64,000 bases of DNA from Hymenobacter gelipurpurascens. GTDB taxonomy: Bacteria > Bacteroidota > Bacteroidia > Cytophagales > Hymenobacteraceae. Location of the stretch: NCBI RefSeq assembly GCF_900187375.1, contig NZ_FYEW01000002.1, positions 1,054,001 to 1,118,000 of the forward strand, read 5' to 3'. The notes under the pieces are model-generated. The model made no database searches and was not told where the DNA came from. It was given only the letters and a program-made list of their open reading frames with translations. Below, piece by piece: positions 16,915 to 25,182 of this stretch. Each line of letters begins with the position of its first letter. Position 1 is the first letter of the stretch. The translations under genes were made by a program, and so were the position numbers.

Positions 16915-17397
16915 ATGCCCGAAGCGTTGTATACTCTGGCCCGCTTGGTGGTACTGGGCGCATTGATGAGCCTAGGATTCTGGCTAAAGCGTATTGTGCA
17001 ACAGCGCAACGGCAACATGACTGGGAACGCCTTCCTACTGCCTCAACCTGGCTGGCGGCAGTTACGGCAGCGGTACGATAGCAAGCAGGTTATACCGAAC
17101 ACGGAAACGCTAACGATAGGCCGGATTGGCAATGTCCGATTCACAGGAGTACTGGACATTGGATTCGAAGTAAACACCTTGATTCTCTGCAATCGGTTTG
17201 GGTTTTCCTCTGCCGCAGTACGAATCCCTTACGCAGACCTGGAGCTGCTGCAGGCCCCAGAGCAGTTTCAGGCCACGCGCTTCAGTGAGCCGGAATTTAG
17301 CCCTGGTTCGTTCAGAGCAGGTGGCGTTGAAATTGAGCTGCCCGCCTACTGGGCTGATCAACTGCTGAAGCACATGGCCGCCGCGCCAGTGGCCTAG
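16915..17397 (+). CDS. Hypothetical protein with N-terminal membrane helix
   Basis: A protein of 160 residues from ATG 16915; an upstream in-frame TTG at 16906 is less likely. One N-terminal membrane helix (about 5-24, LARLVVLGALMSLGFWL) is followed by a soluble beta-rich domain of about 120 residues with no motif I know. It follows tdh by 28 bases and may be cotranscribed. The C-terminal VA-TAG lies inside a GGCCTAGGCC palindrome (17391-17400), and a terminator follows. Function unknown. Confidence 0.7.
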   Translation: MPEALYTLARLVVLGALMSLGFWLKRIVQQRNGNMTGNAFLLPQPGWRQLRQRYDSKQVIPNTETLTIGRIGNVRFTGVLDIGFEVNTLILCNRFGFSSAAVRIPYADLELLQAPEQFQATRFSEPEFSPGSFRAGGVEIELPAYWADQLLKHMAAAPVA

Positions 17398-17413
17398 GCC
17401 AATCTACCACTAC

Positions 17414-17445
17414 AAAAGCCCCGCCTAACCCGGCGGGGCTTTTTG
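17414..17445 (+). terminator. Terminator hairpin
   Basis: AAAAGCCCCGCC pairs with GGCGGGGCTTTT across a short loop with a T-run. Confidence 0.88.
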
Positions 17446-17505
17446 CTGTCTAACCTCTGCGCCTTCCTTACGTTCCTCAGCAGGTACACGGCACCTCCCA
17501 TTTCC

Positions 17506-18234
17506 ATGATTGTCAACCACACCCCCGCCGGCTGGCAGATTATTTACCAACAGGCCCACGGCCTGCTAGCCACGCAGCTCGGCTGGCACTGGCAACCGTT
17601 CGGGCCTACCGATAAATGGGTAGGCCTATTAGCCGCCATTGCCCAACACGACGATGAGCAGCCCGACTGGAACGGGCACTATGGCCTGACTCCGGCCGGG
17701 GCCCCCGCCAATTTCACGATGAAGGAGTTTGCCTTGGAGCAGGCCACCGGCGTGATGCGCGCGGCGCGCTTTCAAGGGAGGTGGCGCAGTCTGCTCACTA
17801 GTCTGCACATGAGCACATTATATGAGGAACTACGCGGCCAAAACAAACAAACCGATGCCTTTCTTGATGAGCAGCAAGCCCAGCAGAAGCAATGGATGAA
17901 GGAGCTGCACCTCACACGCAAGGAAACGCAGCGCTACTACGACCTGATGCATTGGTGCGACCGGCTGAGCCTGATCTTGTGCCGGCAGGAGCTCCCCGAA
18001 ATGGGCCGCAGCCTGGAAATTTATACTGGCCAGGATGGGCAGCGCTACGATGTGGTGCGCCCCGAACCTGATGGCCCCATCACGGTGCAGCCGTGGCCCT
18101 TTCTGGCTAATAGCTTCACGGTGAGTGTAGAAGTATCGACGCTGGAGCAGCTGCAGTTTAAGGATGATGCGGAACTGGCGAAGGCTTTGCGGGAGGCTCC
18201 TATTGAGCAGTTGACTTGGGAATTCAGGAAATAG
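17506..18234 (+). CDS. DUF3891 family protein
   Basis: A protein of 242 residues from ATG 17506, where the family consensus (MIVNHTPAGWQIIYQQAHGLLA) begins; the frame extends 21 codons further upstream without support. Conserved His, Asp and Trp residues (QQAHGLLATQL, AIAQHDDEQPDW, LMHWCDRLSL) recall an all-helical metal-dependent fold such as the HD-like proteins, but I do not know a proven activity for DUF3891. The last 60 residues form a beta-rich cap with TVQPWPF. Terminators on both sides make it a single-gene unit. Confidence 0.85.
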   Translation: MIVNHTPAGWQIIYQQAHGLLATQLGWHWQPFGPTDKWVGLLAAIAQHDDEQPDWNGHYGLTPAGAPANFTMKEFALEQATGVMRAARFQGRWRSLLTSLHMSTLYEELRGQNKQTDAFLDEQQAQQKQWMKELHLTRKETQRYYDLMHWCDRLSLILCRQELPEMGRSLEIYTGQDGQRYDVVRPEPDGPITVQPWPFLANSFTVSVEVSTLEQLQFKDDAELAKALREAPIEQLTWEFRK

Positions 18235-18245
18235 CCATCAACCAA

Positions 18246-18276
18246 AAGAGCCCCAACAACTAGTGCTGGGGCTCTT
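18246..18276. terminator. Bidirectional terminator
   Basis: AAGAGCCCCA pairs with TGGGGCTCTT between the converging DUF3891 and 18302-19150 genes. Confidence 0.8.
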
Positions 18277-18301
18277 CCCTTACTCTTGAACTGGCCCAAG
18301 C

Positions 18302-19150
18302 CTACAGCTTCGTTACGGGCGTTTTGCTGGTCATCAGGCCGGCTGGTACGGTGTTCGAGGCAGAAACGTGGTCGAGTTTGCGGCCGTCTTTGCCATCGGT
18401 GCGGTCTGAAGCGAGTTGGATGCTGCCGTACTTGCGGTAGTCGGCCCAGCGGCGGCGGAAGGCGGGCTGCGCGTCGGTGGCTTTCGGGAAGTAGGCCCAC
18501 TCCTCAATGAGGTTGGTGGCGGGGTTGATGAGTACTTCGTACTTATTATCGGGCGTTACGCCCACATTTTTGAAGGTCATGTTGAGCACCTCGGCGGGCT
18601 TGCCATCCATCATGGTAGCGGGGCCTTTGTAGGTCAGCGTCACGCCGGAATCCTTCAGCTTGAAGGGCATCACTAGCCACCAGGAGTTGTTTACCCAGAT
18701 GGGGTACAGGCGGTCCAGCAGCTTCTTGCCTTCTTCAGTAGTCGAGATATCCTGCCCGTCGCGGTAGGCCTGTCCTTGCTTGGAGTTGATGTTGTACACA
18801 CCCACTAGGTTGTCTTTCTGCCAGTGAAAGTCGCCGGTTTGCTTGTCCCAGAGCTGGTAAGAGCCATCCAGGAAGTCCCAGCCGAGCAGGCGGGTTTGCT
18901 GCCAAGCGGGGTAGCCGCCCATTTGGCGCATCACCTTATCGGCGAGGGCCATAGCCTTGGCATCGGAGCCGGCCCGGTCGAAGTCGGGCGCGGCCGGGAA
19001 AGCGGCTGTATCGGCGGGAGGCGCCATGGGCGTACCGGAGGTGGCGGCGTCGGAAGCGGGAGCTTTTTGCTGGCAGGCCGAAGAACTGAGCGCCAGGGCG
19101 GCAACACCCAAAGCAACTACTGACTTGGAAAGGCTGTAAACACGCATCAT
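18302..19150 (-). CDS. Lipoprotein, possibly DUF6503-like
   Basis: A protein of 282 residues. The start is one of two adjacent ATGs (19148-19150 or 19145-19147); the longer frame has a poor N-terminus. Lipoprotein signal with lipobox SSSAC (about Cys25), then a Pro/Ala linker to about 55. The mature domain has the run ALADKVMRQMGGYPAW, LLGWDFLDGSYQLWDKQTGDFHW and the later LTYKGPATMMDGKPAEVLNMTF. This resembles Bacteroidota proteins built like LolA/LppX lipoprotein carriers (beta half-barrel). The role is unknown. A TATCTTTA box near 19205 is the likely promoter. The gene is divergent from the YihY-family gene. Confidence 0.75.
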   Translation of the reverse strand: MMRVYSLSKSVVALGVAALALSSSACQQKAPASDAATSGTPMAPPADTAAFPAAPDFDRAGSDAKAMALADKVMRQMGGYPAWQQTRLLGWDFLDGSYQLWDKQTGDFHWQKDNLVGVYNINSKQGQAYRDGQDISTTEEGKKLLDRLYPIWVNNSWWLVMPFKLKDSGVTLTYKGPATMMDGKPAEVLNMTFKNVGVTPDNKYEVLINPATNLIEEWAYFPKATDAQPAFRRRWADYRKYGSIQLASDRTDGKDGRKLDHVSASNTVPAGLMTSKTPVTKL

Positions 19151-19289
19151 AGGAGGAAATACTGAGTCCGGTAGCCTACCTGGCTGCGGCTGAGCTTGTA
19201 CGCTAAAGATAGCACAGGCCGTCATCTTTAGCCAACGCAGCACCAATAGCCGCCGTACTAGCAGGCGTATCCTCCATCTTGTTTTGCCC

Positions 19290-20258
19290 ATGTCTACGCA
19301 TTACCGCCTTTCTGACGTTCTCAATATTCTGAAAACCACGGCCAGCGAGTTCATGGTAAATAACTCGTTCCGGCACGCCGCTGCGCTGTCATACTACACC
19401 ATCTTCTCGCTGCCGCCGCTGCTGCTCATCGTCATCACGACGGCCAGCGCCGTGTATGGAGCCGAGGCCGTAACCGGGCAGATTTACGGGCAGATGCGCG
19501 GCTTCCTCGGGGCCGACTCCGCCGCCTTTCTGCAAAACTCCATTGCCGAGTTTACTAAGCAGCAGAAGAGTGGCCTAGCTTCCATCATTGGCATTGGTAC
19601 CCTGATATTTGCGGCCACCACATTCTTTGTCACGCTGCAGGAGAGCATCAATGATATCTGGAACCTGAAGGTGAAGCCGCGCAATGGTATCTGGCAGTTT
19701 GTGCGCGACCGGCTGCTGTCCTTCGGCCTGATTTTGAGCGTGGCATTGCTCTTACTTATCTCCTTTGTTATCAGCGCCTTGCTGAGCGTGTTCACCGATC
19801 AGCTGCAGGCGTGGTTCCCGGAAGTGGCCGTTATCTTCATTCATATCGTCGATTTCCTGCTGTCCCTGTTCATCACTTCCCTACTCTTCGCCCTGATTTA
19901 CCGCTACCTGCCCGATGCCATTATTCGGTGGCGCGATGTGGGCGTGGGCGCCGTTATTACCTCGCTGCTCTTTCTGATAGGTAAATATTTGATAGCCTTC
20001 TACATTGCCAAATCAGACCCCGGCTCGGCATTCGGGGCTGCGGGCTCAGCCATTGTGCTGCTGTTGTGGGTAAACTACTCGTCGCTCATCATCTTCTTTG
20101 GGGCCGAGTTTACGCAGGAGTTTGCTGATGCCTTCGGGCAGAAAGTGCAGCCCAAAGCCCACGCCGTGCGCATCGAAACCCGCGAAGTGCCCGAGGGCGA
20201 AACCAAGGAAGAAATCAGCACGGGCCGCCCCCGTTCCGTAGGTCGCTTCCGGGGGTAG
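19290..20258 (+). CDS. YihY/BrkB family inner-membrane protein
   Basis: A protein of 322 residues from ATG 19290. Six membrane helices of the Virul_fac_BrkB domain. Conserved features: FRHAAALSYYTIFSLPPLLLI near the N-terminus, WNLKVKPRNGIWQFVRDRLLSF in the middle, and SAIVLLLWVNYSSLIIFFGAEFTQ near the end. The family was once annotated as RNase BN by mistake; its real function (transport or envelope processes) is not established. The cytoplasmic tail (about 275-322) is charged. Divergent from the lipoprotein gene at 18302-19150; a terminator lies downstream at 20354. Confidence 0.93.
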   Translation: MSTHYRLSDVLNILKTTASEFMVNNSFRHAAALSYYTIFSLPPLLLIVITTASAVYGAEAVTGQIYGQMRGFLGADSAAFLQNSIAEFTKQQKSGLASIIGIGTLIFAATTFFVTLQESINDIWNLKVKPRNGIWQFVRDRLLSFGLILSVALLLLISFVISALLSVFTDQLQAWFPEVAVIFIHIVDFLLSLFITSLLFALIYRYLPDAIIRWRDVGVGAVITSLLFLIGKYLIAFYIAKSDPGSAFGAAGSAIVLLLWVNYSSLIIFFGAEFTQEFADAFGQKVQPKAHAVRIETREVPEGETKEEISTGRPRSVGRFRG

Positions 20259-20353
20259 CCAGCTGGCCCCTACTGGCCTACGGCACCTATCGACTGCTGG
20301 GCAGAATTTTGCACCTCGCAGAAAGTCCTGTGCTACTGGCCTAGGAATTATTT

Positions 20354-20396
20354 GAAGAGGTCTGAAAGGCATGAAATAGCCTTTCAGACCTCTTTT
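20354..20396 (+). terminator. Terminator hairpin
   Basis: GAAGAGGTCTGAAAGGC pairs with GCCTTTCAGACCTCTT, loop ATGAAATA, followed by TTTTT. Confidence 0.9.
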
Positions 20397-20424
20397 TTGT
20401 GTTGCAACGGGGCTTTCCCAAAAG

Positions 20425-20489
20425 TCTGATATAGCTACTTTATGGCAGCACTCTGATAGCTACTATATAGAGATGAATTGATACGTTTG
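20425..20489 (+). promoter_or_regulatory. Promoter region with direct repeat and -7 box
   Basis: TACGTTTG at 20482-20489 matches the -7 consensus, 26 bases upstream of the ATG at 20516. Upstream, TCTGATATAGCTACTTTAT (20425) and TCTGATAGCTACTATAT (20452) form a direct repeat offset by 27 bases, a possible operator. No regulator is known. Confidence 0.45.
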
Positions 20490-20515
20490 AGCCGTACTCC
20501 TTTTCGGCTCATTCC

Positions 20516-21730
20516 ATGTTCCCCTCTCTACTCCTTGGCCGGTTGCTGGCCATTTTCTTGTTGCTACTCAGCTACACCGCTCAGGCTCAGCAGCCTGCTA
20601 CTCGGGTTCTGGTGGTAAGTCCTGCTGTGGGCGAGGTTATCGATAGCCGGGAAAAAGCCACCTACCACCTGTTCCCGTATTATACGGCCAAGGAATTCAG
20701 CGAGGCCCGTTTCGTGCAGGTCTTGGCGCCCGATAGCGCCATTACGCTGCGCACCACCCTCACCGATGGCCGCACGCTGCTGTTGCCGGTGCCCCAGTCA
20801 GAGTTTCTGGCTATGCGCCAGAAGATAAACGACCAGGCCCGTGCGCTGCAGCCCACTACCGGCGCCCTCCCGCCCGACTCCCTGGGCCGCACGTACCGCG
20901 TCACGCTGCGCTCGGGGACTACCTTTGCGGGTGTGCTGCGCGCCATTCGCTCTCAGGAGCTGGAGTTTACCTCTGATGAGCCGGGCGCCATCATCGTGGG
21001 CCGCGACCAGATTGTGCAAATGGTGCTCATACCGCAAACGGAAACCAAAGATGCCCTGCGCCATCCTACCTGGGGCTACGTGGGCAACGGTACGCGGGTA
21101 TTCTTCGCCCCCACCGCGCGCAACCTGCAAGCCGGTGAAGGCTACGCTCAAACCATCGACCTGTTCTTGCTGGGCGTGAATTACGGCCTCACGGACAACT
21201 TTTCTTTTGGCATTCTGGCGTCGGCCTTGCCGGGTGTAGGCCTAGGCAACCAGTTCATCGCCATTACCCCCAAGGTCAGCTTCCCGGTCAGCAAAACGCT
21301 TAGTGTGGGCGCGGGGGTACTCTACGCCCGCATCCCCGATTTCAACTCCAATGCTACAGGCTACGGCGCCGGAGTGGCCTACGGACTGGCCACCGTAGGC
21401 AGCGCCGACTACAACCTGACCTTCGGGCTGGGCTATGGCTTTACGGGCGGCAACACCGAGGAACAGGGGTTCGGTAAGTCGCCGGTGGCCGTGCTGAGCG
21501 GCGCCACCCGCGTGAGCAAGCGCCTGTCGTTGATGTCGGAAAACTACCTTATCACGTCGGGCAGCGGTGGCCTAGGGGGCCTGTATGGCGTGCGCCTGAA
21601 CTGGGCCCGCACTACCTTCGGCATTGGATCTTTCTACGTGGCTCCGTTCAAGAGCGAAGGTGCGTTCGGCTACATCTATCCGGTGTATCTGGACCTGTCC
21701 TTGCGCTTCGGCAAAACGGCGCAGAAGTAA
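20516..21730 (+). CDS. Secreted/outer-membrane beta-barrel protein, unknown function
   Basis: A protein of 404 residues with a signal peptide (1-24, cleavage after AQA). Residues 25-180 form a soluble part. It includes a segment near 125-170 (GRTYRVTLRSGTTFAGVLRAI then GAIIVGRDQI) resembling an Sm-like or SH3-like beta fold. Residues 195-404 show the alternating pattern and Gly/aromatic strands of an outer-membrane beta-barrel (for example VNYGLTDNFSFGILASALPG and AYGLATVGSADYNLTFGLGYGF), ending in LSLRFGKTAQK. Similar two-part proteins are common in Hymenobacteraceae, with no known role. A short gap leads to the next gene on the same strand. Confidence 0.75.
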   Translation: MFPSLLLGRLLAIFLLLLSYTAQAQQPATRVLVVSPAVGEVIDSREKATYHLFPYYTAKEFSEARFVQVLAPDSAITLRTTLTDGRTLLLPVPQSEFLAMRQKINDQARALQPTTGALPPDSLGRTYRVTLRSGTTFAGVLRAIRSQELEFTSDEPGAIIVGRDQIVQMVLIPQTETKDALRHPTWGYVGNGTRVFFAPTARNLQAGEGYAQTIDLFLLGVNYGLTDNFSFGILASALPGVGLGNQFIAITPKVSFPVSKTLSVGAGVLYARIPDFNSNATGYGAGVAYGLATVGSADYNLTFGLGYGFTGGNTEEQGFGKSPVAVLSGATRVSKRLSLMSENYLITSGSGGLGGLYGVRLNWARTTFGIGSFYVAPFKSEGAFGYIYPVYLDLSLRFGKTAQK

Positions 21731-21808
21731 TTAAGCCGGGCAGTGGTGTTAAGGCAGCATATGTTAGCTTTGGCAGCCTATATCTATACAAGGTTGCTAT
21801 CAATACCT

Positions 21809-22492
21809 ATGAAACTATTCACCTATCTAGTGTGCTGTTGGCTACTCTCATGTAGCCTTAACGCCCTAGCCACGCCTACTATAGCTGATACTATACCAGG
21901 GCAGCAACGCCTCATGAAACAGCTTTCTGATGCGACCTGCCAGCGGCTCACAATGCAACAGCAACGAGTGGAATTTGCCTCGTTAAGCTCGGTGCAAGCT
22001 CAGCAAACTTTTGAGCAGGCCTTATCAGATGTTATAGAAGAGCAAGTTCCTGCTATCCGGCAACTCGCGCAACGTAGCCAAGTGGCAGGAGCATACGAGA
22101 AACTGCGGACCACTCTTCCTACTACCGTCGCAATACAACTGGTTCGGACCTGTAGGCCAGCAGCCAGCCTATACCAAAAATTTAGTCGTACGAATACAGA
22201 TGCATCCGATGCTGAGAAAGCGTTTATCTCTTCCTGGGGAGATGAGCTATGCCAACGGCTTACAGCACTGAATACACAAGGCAGCTTACAGAAAAAAACT
22301 TCCGCGGAGCGAACGGCAGTTTTCAGGAAAGAATTTATGAGTTCTCTCAACTCCCGCGGCCCTCAAATTATGCAGCTATACGGTCCGGCTGGTAATAATC
22401 AGCAAACTGTTCAGTACCTGGGCAATCTGCTGTCAGGTTATATGCTAACCTCTTGCTCTCAGATGAAGCTTCTGCTTGGAAGCCCTGACTAG
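21809..22492 (+). CDS. Secreted protein with two Cys-containing repeats
   Basis: A protein of 227 residues from ATG 21809 (signal peptide to about residue 22). Two repeats of about 100 residues are visible. Each starts with CQRLT (Cys44 and Cys148), has a middle with PAIRQL or PQIMQL, and ends with a Leu-rich segment and one more Cys (Cys115 in LVRTC, Cys216 in LTSC). Each repeat therefore has its own Cys pair about 70 residues apart, likely a disulfide after export. All-helical composition, high Gln. I do not recognise the family. A perfect terminator follows. Confidence 0.7.
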   Translation: MKLFTYLVCCWLLSCSLNALATPTIADTIPGQQRLMKQLSDATCQRLTMQQQRVEFASLSSVQAQQTFEQALSDVIEEQVPAIRQLAQRSQVAGAYEKLRTTLPTTVAIQLVRTCRPAASLYQKFSRTNTDASDAEKAFISSWGDELCQRLTALNTQGSLQKKTSAERTAVFRKEFMSSLNSRGPQIMQLYGPAGNNQQTVQYLGNLLSGYMLTSCSQMKLLLGSPD

Positions 22493-22520
22493 TTTACACT
22501 TAGCTGATCATGTTTTGCCA

Positions 22521-22562
22521 AGAGAAAGCCCCGTCGTTCTTAAGAACGACGGGGCTTTCTCT
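22521..22562. terminator. Bidirectional terminator, perfect 21-bp palindrome
   Basis: AGAGAAAGCCCCGTCGTTCTT is followed directly by its reverse complement, between the converging 21809-22492 gene and rlmN. Confidence 0.9.
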
Positions 22563-22587
22563 TGCCTACTAGTTATCACACACGGCC

Positions 22588-23655
22588 CTAGGCCACTTCG
22601 GCCTTCTCCTTAACGGCCAGCTGGCCGCAGGCAGCATCAATATCCTTACCGCGTGAGCGGCGGATGTTGGTTTGCACGCCGCGGTCGGCGAGGTACTTAT
22701 GGAAGGCCGTTAGCTTATCGTCGGCGGTGTTGACGTAGGAGGCGTTTTCGATGGGGTTGTACTCGATGAGGTTCACCTTGCAGGGAATCCACTTCGAAAT
22801 CTGGTACAACTCCTCGGCATCCTGCAGCGTGTCGTTAAAGCTCTCGAACACGATGTACTCGTAGGTCACCTTGCGGCCGTTGGCCTGGTGGTAGTATTTT
22901 AGGGCTTCCTTCAGCGAGGCCAGGGAGTTGGCTTCGTTGATGGGCATAATTTCGTTGCGCTTGGCATCATTCGGGGCGTGCAGCGAAAGGGCCAGATTGG
23001 CCTTCACGTCGTCGTCGGCCAGCTTCTTGATCATCTTGGCGATGCCGGCGGTGCTGATGGTGATGCGGCGTGGCGCCATGTTCAAACCATCGGGGGCCGT
23101 GATGCGGCGCACGCTTTCCACTACGTTAGCGTAGTTCAGCAGCGGCTCGCCCATGCCCATGTACACGATATTGGTAAGCGGCGTGCCATACTGGGCCTCG
23201 CACTGCTCCCGGATACGCACTACCTGGTCGTAGATTTCGGCGGCATCGAGGTTACGCTTGCGGTCCATGTAACCGGTGGCGCAGAACTTACACGTGAGCG
23301 AGCAGCCCACCTGCGAGCTGATACAGGCCGTCATGCGGGTATCGTGCGGAATAAGCACGCCTTCCACAATGTTACCATCGTAGAGCCGGAACGCCGACTT
23401 GATGGTGCCATCGTTGGAGAGCTGCTGGTTCTGCACCTTCACCCCGTTGATGGTGAAATACTGATCGAGTAACTGCCGCGTAGCCAGGGAGATATTGTTC
23501 ATCTCCTCAAACGACGAGGCCGTGTTTTTCCACAGCCACTCGCTCACCTGCTTAGCCCGGAAAGGCTTTTCGCCGTGCTCTACCATAAAGGTTTTAAGCT
23601 CGTCGGGGGTGAGTTTGCGGATATCGCGCTTGGTGAGTACGGGCAAGTCAATCAT
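22588..23655 (-). CDS. rlmN: 23S rRNA A2503 / tRNA A37 C2-methyltransferase
   Basis: A protein of 355 residues from ATG 23653-23655. Radical SAM enzyme that methylates C2 of adenosine 2503 in 23S rRNA and A37 in some tRNAs, tuning translation fidelity. Seen: N-terminal accessory domain (about 1-95), the CxxxCxxC cluster motif in CSLTCKFC (about 116-123), GMGEPLLNY (about 167), and the C-terminal methyl-carrying Cys in DIDAACGQLA (about 345). The -7 promoter box is only four bases from the ATG, implying a leaderless mRNA. The stop TAG overlaps GGCCTAG. Confidence 0.97.
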   Translation of the reverse strand: MIDLPVLTKRDIRKLTPDELKTFMVEHGEKPFRAKQVSEWLWKNTASSFEEMNNISLATRQLLDQYFTINGVKVQNQQLSNDGTIKSAFRLYDGNIVEGVLIPHDTRMTACISSQVGCSLTCKFCATGYMDRKRNLDAAEIYDQVVRIREQCEAQYGTPLTNIVYMGMGEPLLNYANVVESVRRITAPDGLNMAPRRITISTAGIAKMIKKLADDDVKANLALSLHAPNDAKRNEIMPINEANSLASLKEALKYYHQANGRKVTYEYIVFESFNDTLQDAEELYQISKWIPCKVNLIEYNPIENASYVNTADDKLTAFHKYLADRGVQTNIRRSRGKDIDAACGQLAVKEKAEVA

Positions 23656-23659
23656 AGCG

Positions 23660-23667
23660 GCAAAGAT
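23660..23667 (-). promoter_or_regulatory. -7 promoter element of rlmN, abutting the start codon
   Basis: TATCTTTG on the minus strand (exact TAnnTTTG) ends four bases before the ATG, so transcription should begin at or within the start codon. Confidence 0.6.
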
Positions 23668-23765
23668 ACAACACCAGAGGCAGTTGGGTTCCCGAAAATT
23701 TGGCATTGTGCCTATAGTCAGGAATTGGGGCTAGTGATTCGCTCGTAACGTACTACGTCTAATAG

Positions 23766-23871
23766 CCCGTCATGCTGAGCTTGCCGAAGCATCTCTACCT
23801 CTGGCTAACTACTGGCCTAGCACGAAAGCAACGAAGCGGTAGAGATGCTTCGACAAGCTCAGCATGACGGG
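23766..23871. repeat. Long intergenic inverted repeat with 34-bp arms
   Basis: The arm CCCGTCATGCTGAGCTTGCC... (23766-23799) is complemented by 23838-23871 with one mismatch. The centre contains ACTGGCCTAG. It lies between the rlmN promoter and the thioesterase gene. Same class as the elements at 11355 and 58704. Confidence 0.9.
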
Positions 23872-23906
23872 TCATTATAACCTTTTGACCAAAACGGCCT
23901 AGGCCA

Positions 23907-24335
23907 CTACTCTCCGCGCAACCGGCGCACAGCTTCTTCATCCAGGGCCAGCAGCTTGCGGGTGTTGTAGTTGAAGCCGAGCATGCCGGTTTTGGCGCGG
24001 GCTATTTCGCGGCCGTCCTGGTTTTTCACCCAGTACACAATATCGAAGCCGAAGGTGTGCAGATCAGTAGCCGCCATCTGGATGTGCAGCACGTCGCCGT
24101 GGAAGCCTTCGCCTTTGTACTCAATGGCTACATCGGCCATGATGTGGCCTAGGCCCGTGGCACGGTCTACTTCCTGGCGGCCAACGTGTTGCAGGAACTG
24201 CACCCGTGCTTCGTGCAGCAGGCTGAGCAGGGCATCGTTGCCCAGGTGCGCGCCGTAATTGAGGTCCGTAATCCGGATGGGCAATTGCGTGGTAAAAAGG
24301 AAAGTTTCCGGTAGATTTACCTTAATGCGGGCCAT
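23907..24335 (-). CDS. Acyl-CoA thioesterase, hotdog fold
   Basis: A protein of 142 residues from ATG 24333-24335; the frame is open much further upstream, but those residues are not conserved. HotDog fold of the 4-hydroxybenzoyl-CoA thioesterase/YbgC type: RITDLNYGAHLGNDALLSLLHEARV (about 22-46) places the Asn-Tyr-Gly-x-His-x-Gly segment on the central helix. In the usual motif an Asp precedes (DxNxHxNN); here D24 and H30 are close matches. Likely hydrolyses cytoplasmic acyl-CoA esters; the substrate is unknown. Divergent from mnmD. Confidence 0.88.
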   Translation of the reverse strand: MARIKVNLPETFLFTTQLPIRITDLNYGAHLGNDALLSLLHEARVQFLQHVGRQEVDRATGLGHIMADVAIEYKGEGFHGDVLHIQMAATDLHTFGFDIVYWVKNQDGREIARAKTGMLGFNYNTRKLLALDEEAVRRLRGE

Positions 24336-24471
24336 GTAGGTGTGAAGTTGATAACGGAAGGTAAGAGGACTACGTACCGCCGACAAAGTTGCCGCTGAAT
24401 TTCCTTTTTTTCCGCTCTGCGTTTCGTTCGTTCTGCCCCTCCCGTCCTCCCCATTCCATTCCACAGCCCGC

Positions 24472-25167
24472 ATGTCTACACCCCTACTCGAAGTACGCAC
24501 CACCGCCGATGGCTCCAGCACGCTCTACGTGCCCGCCCTCGATGAACACTACCATTCCACCCACGGCGCCCTCCAGGAGGCCCGCCACGTGTACCTCGCC
24601 GCTGGCTTGGAGCCCGCCCTGGCAGAATCAGCGGAAGCTACGGTGCCGGTTTGGGTGCTGGAAGTAGGCTTTGGCACCGGCCTGAATGCGCTGCTCACGC
24701 TGGAGCGCACTTTGCACGCGCCGCAGGTTATCTTCTACGATACCATCGAGAAGTTTCCCCTGCCCGCTAACGTCATCGGGCAGCTCAGCACCGAAACTTA
24801 CCTCACCAACGAAGACCTCCTCGATTATCATCAGCAGCTGCATGCCTCCAGCTGGAACCGCCCCGTAGTGCTCACCCCGCAGTTTGTGCTACTCAAGATG
24901 GCGGGCGCCCTGCAGGATACGCCTCTATCCGAAAACACCTACCAGGTTATCTACTTCGATGCCTTCGCGCCCGAAAAGCAGCCCGACATGTGGACCGATG
25001 AGATTTTTGCGCAGCTCTACGCCGCTACCGCTCCCGGCGGCGTGCTGGTGAGCTACTGCGCCAAAGGCAGCTTCCGCCGGAGCCTAAAAGCCGCCGGCTG
25101 GCTGGTAGAGAAAATTCCCGGCCCTCCCGGCAAGCGCGAAATGACCCGGGCCCGGAAGGCGGCGTAA
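24472..25167 (+). CDS. mnmD: tRNA 5-(aminomethyl)uridine methyltransferase MnmD
   Basis: A protein of 231 residues. SAM-dependent methyltransferase domain of the MnmC N-terminal type (DUF752/Methyltransf_30), here without the fused FAD oxidase domain, hence MnmD. It makes mnm5(s2)U34 from nm5U34 in the wobble position of several tRNAs. Seen: N-terminal STLYVPALDEHYHSTHGALQEARHVY, SAM motif LEVGFGTGLNA (about 62-72) and catalytic YFDAFAPEKQPDMWT (about 160-174), ending with GPPGKREMTRA. A Cys/His-rich unknown protein follows 15 bases downstream. Confidence 0.95.
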   Translation: MSTPLLEVRTTADGSSTLYVPALDEHYHSTHGALQEARHVYLAAGLEPALAESAEATVPVWVLEVGFGTGLNALLTLERTLHAPQVIFYDTIEKFPLPANVIGQLSTETYLTNEDLLDYHQQLHASSWNRPVVLTPQFVLLKMAGALQDTPLSENTYQVIYFDAFAPEKQPDMWTDEIFAQLYAATAPGGVLVSYCAKGSFRRSLKAAGWLVEKIPGPPGKREMTRARKAA

Positions 25168-25182
25168 CCATTCATATTCATA

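Noticed and set aside
16008..17018. Open frame of 336 codons opposite the threonine dehydrogenase
   Set aside because: Antisense shadow, no domain recognisable.
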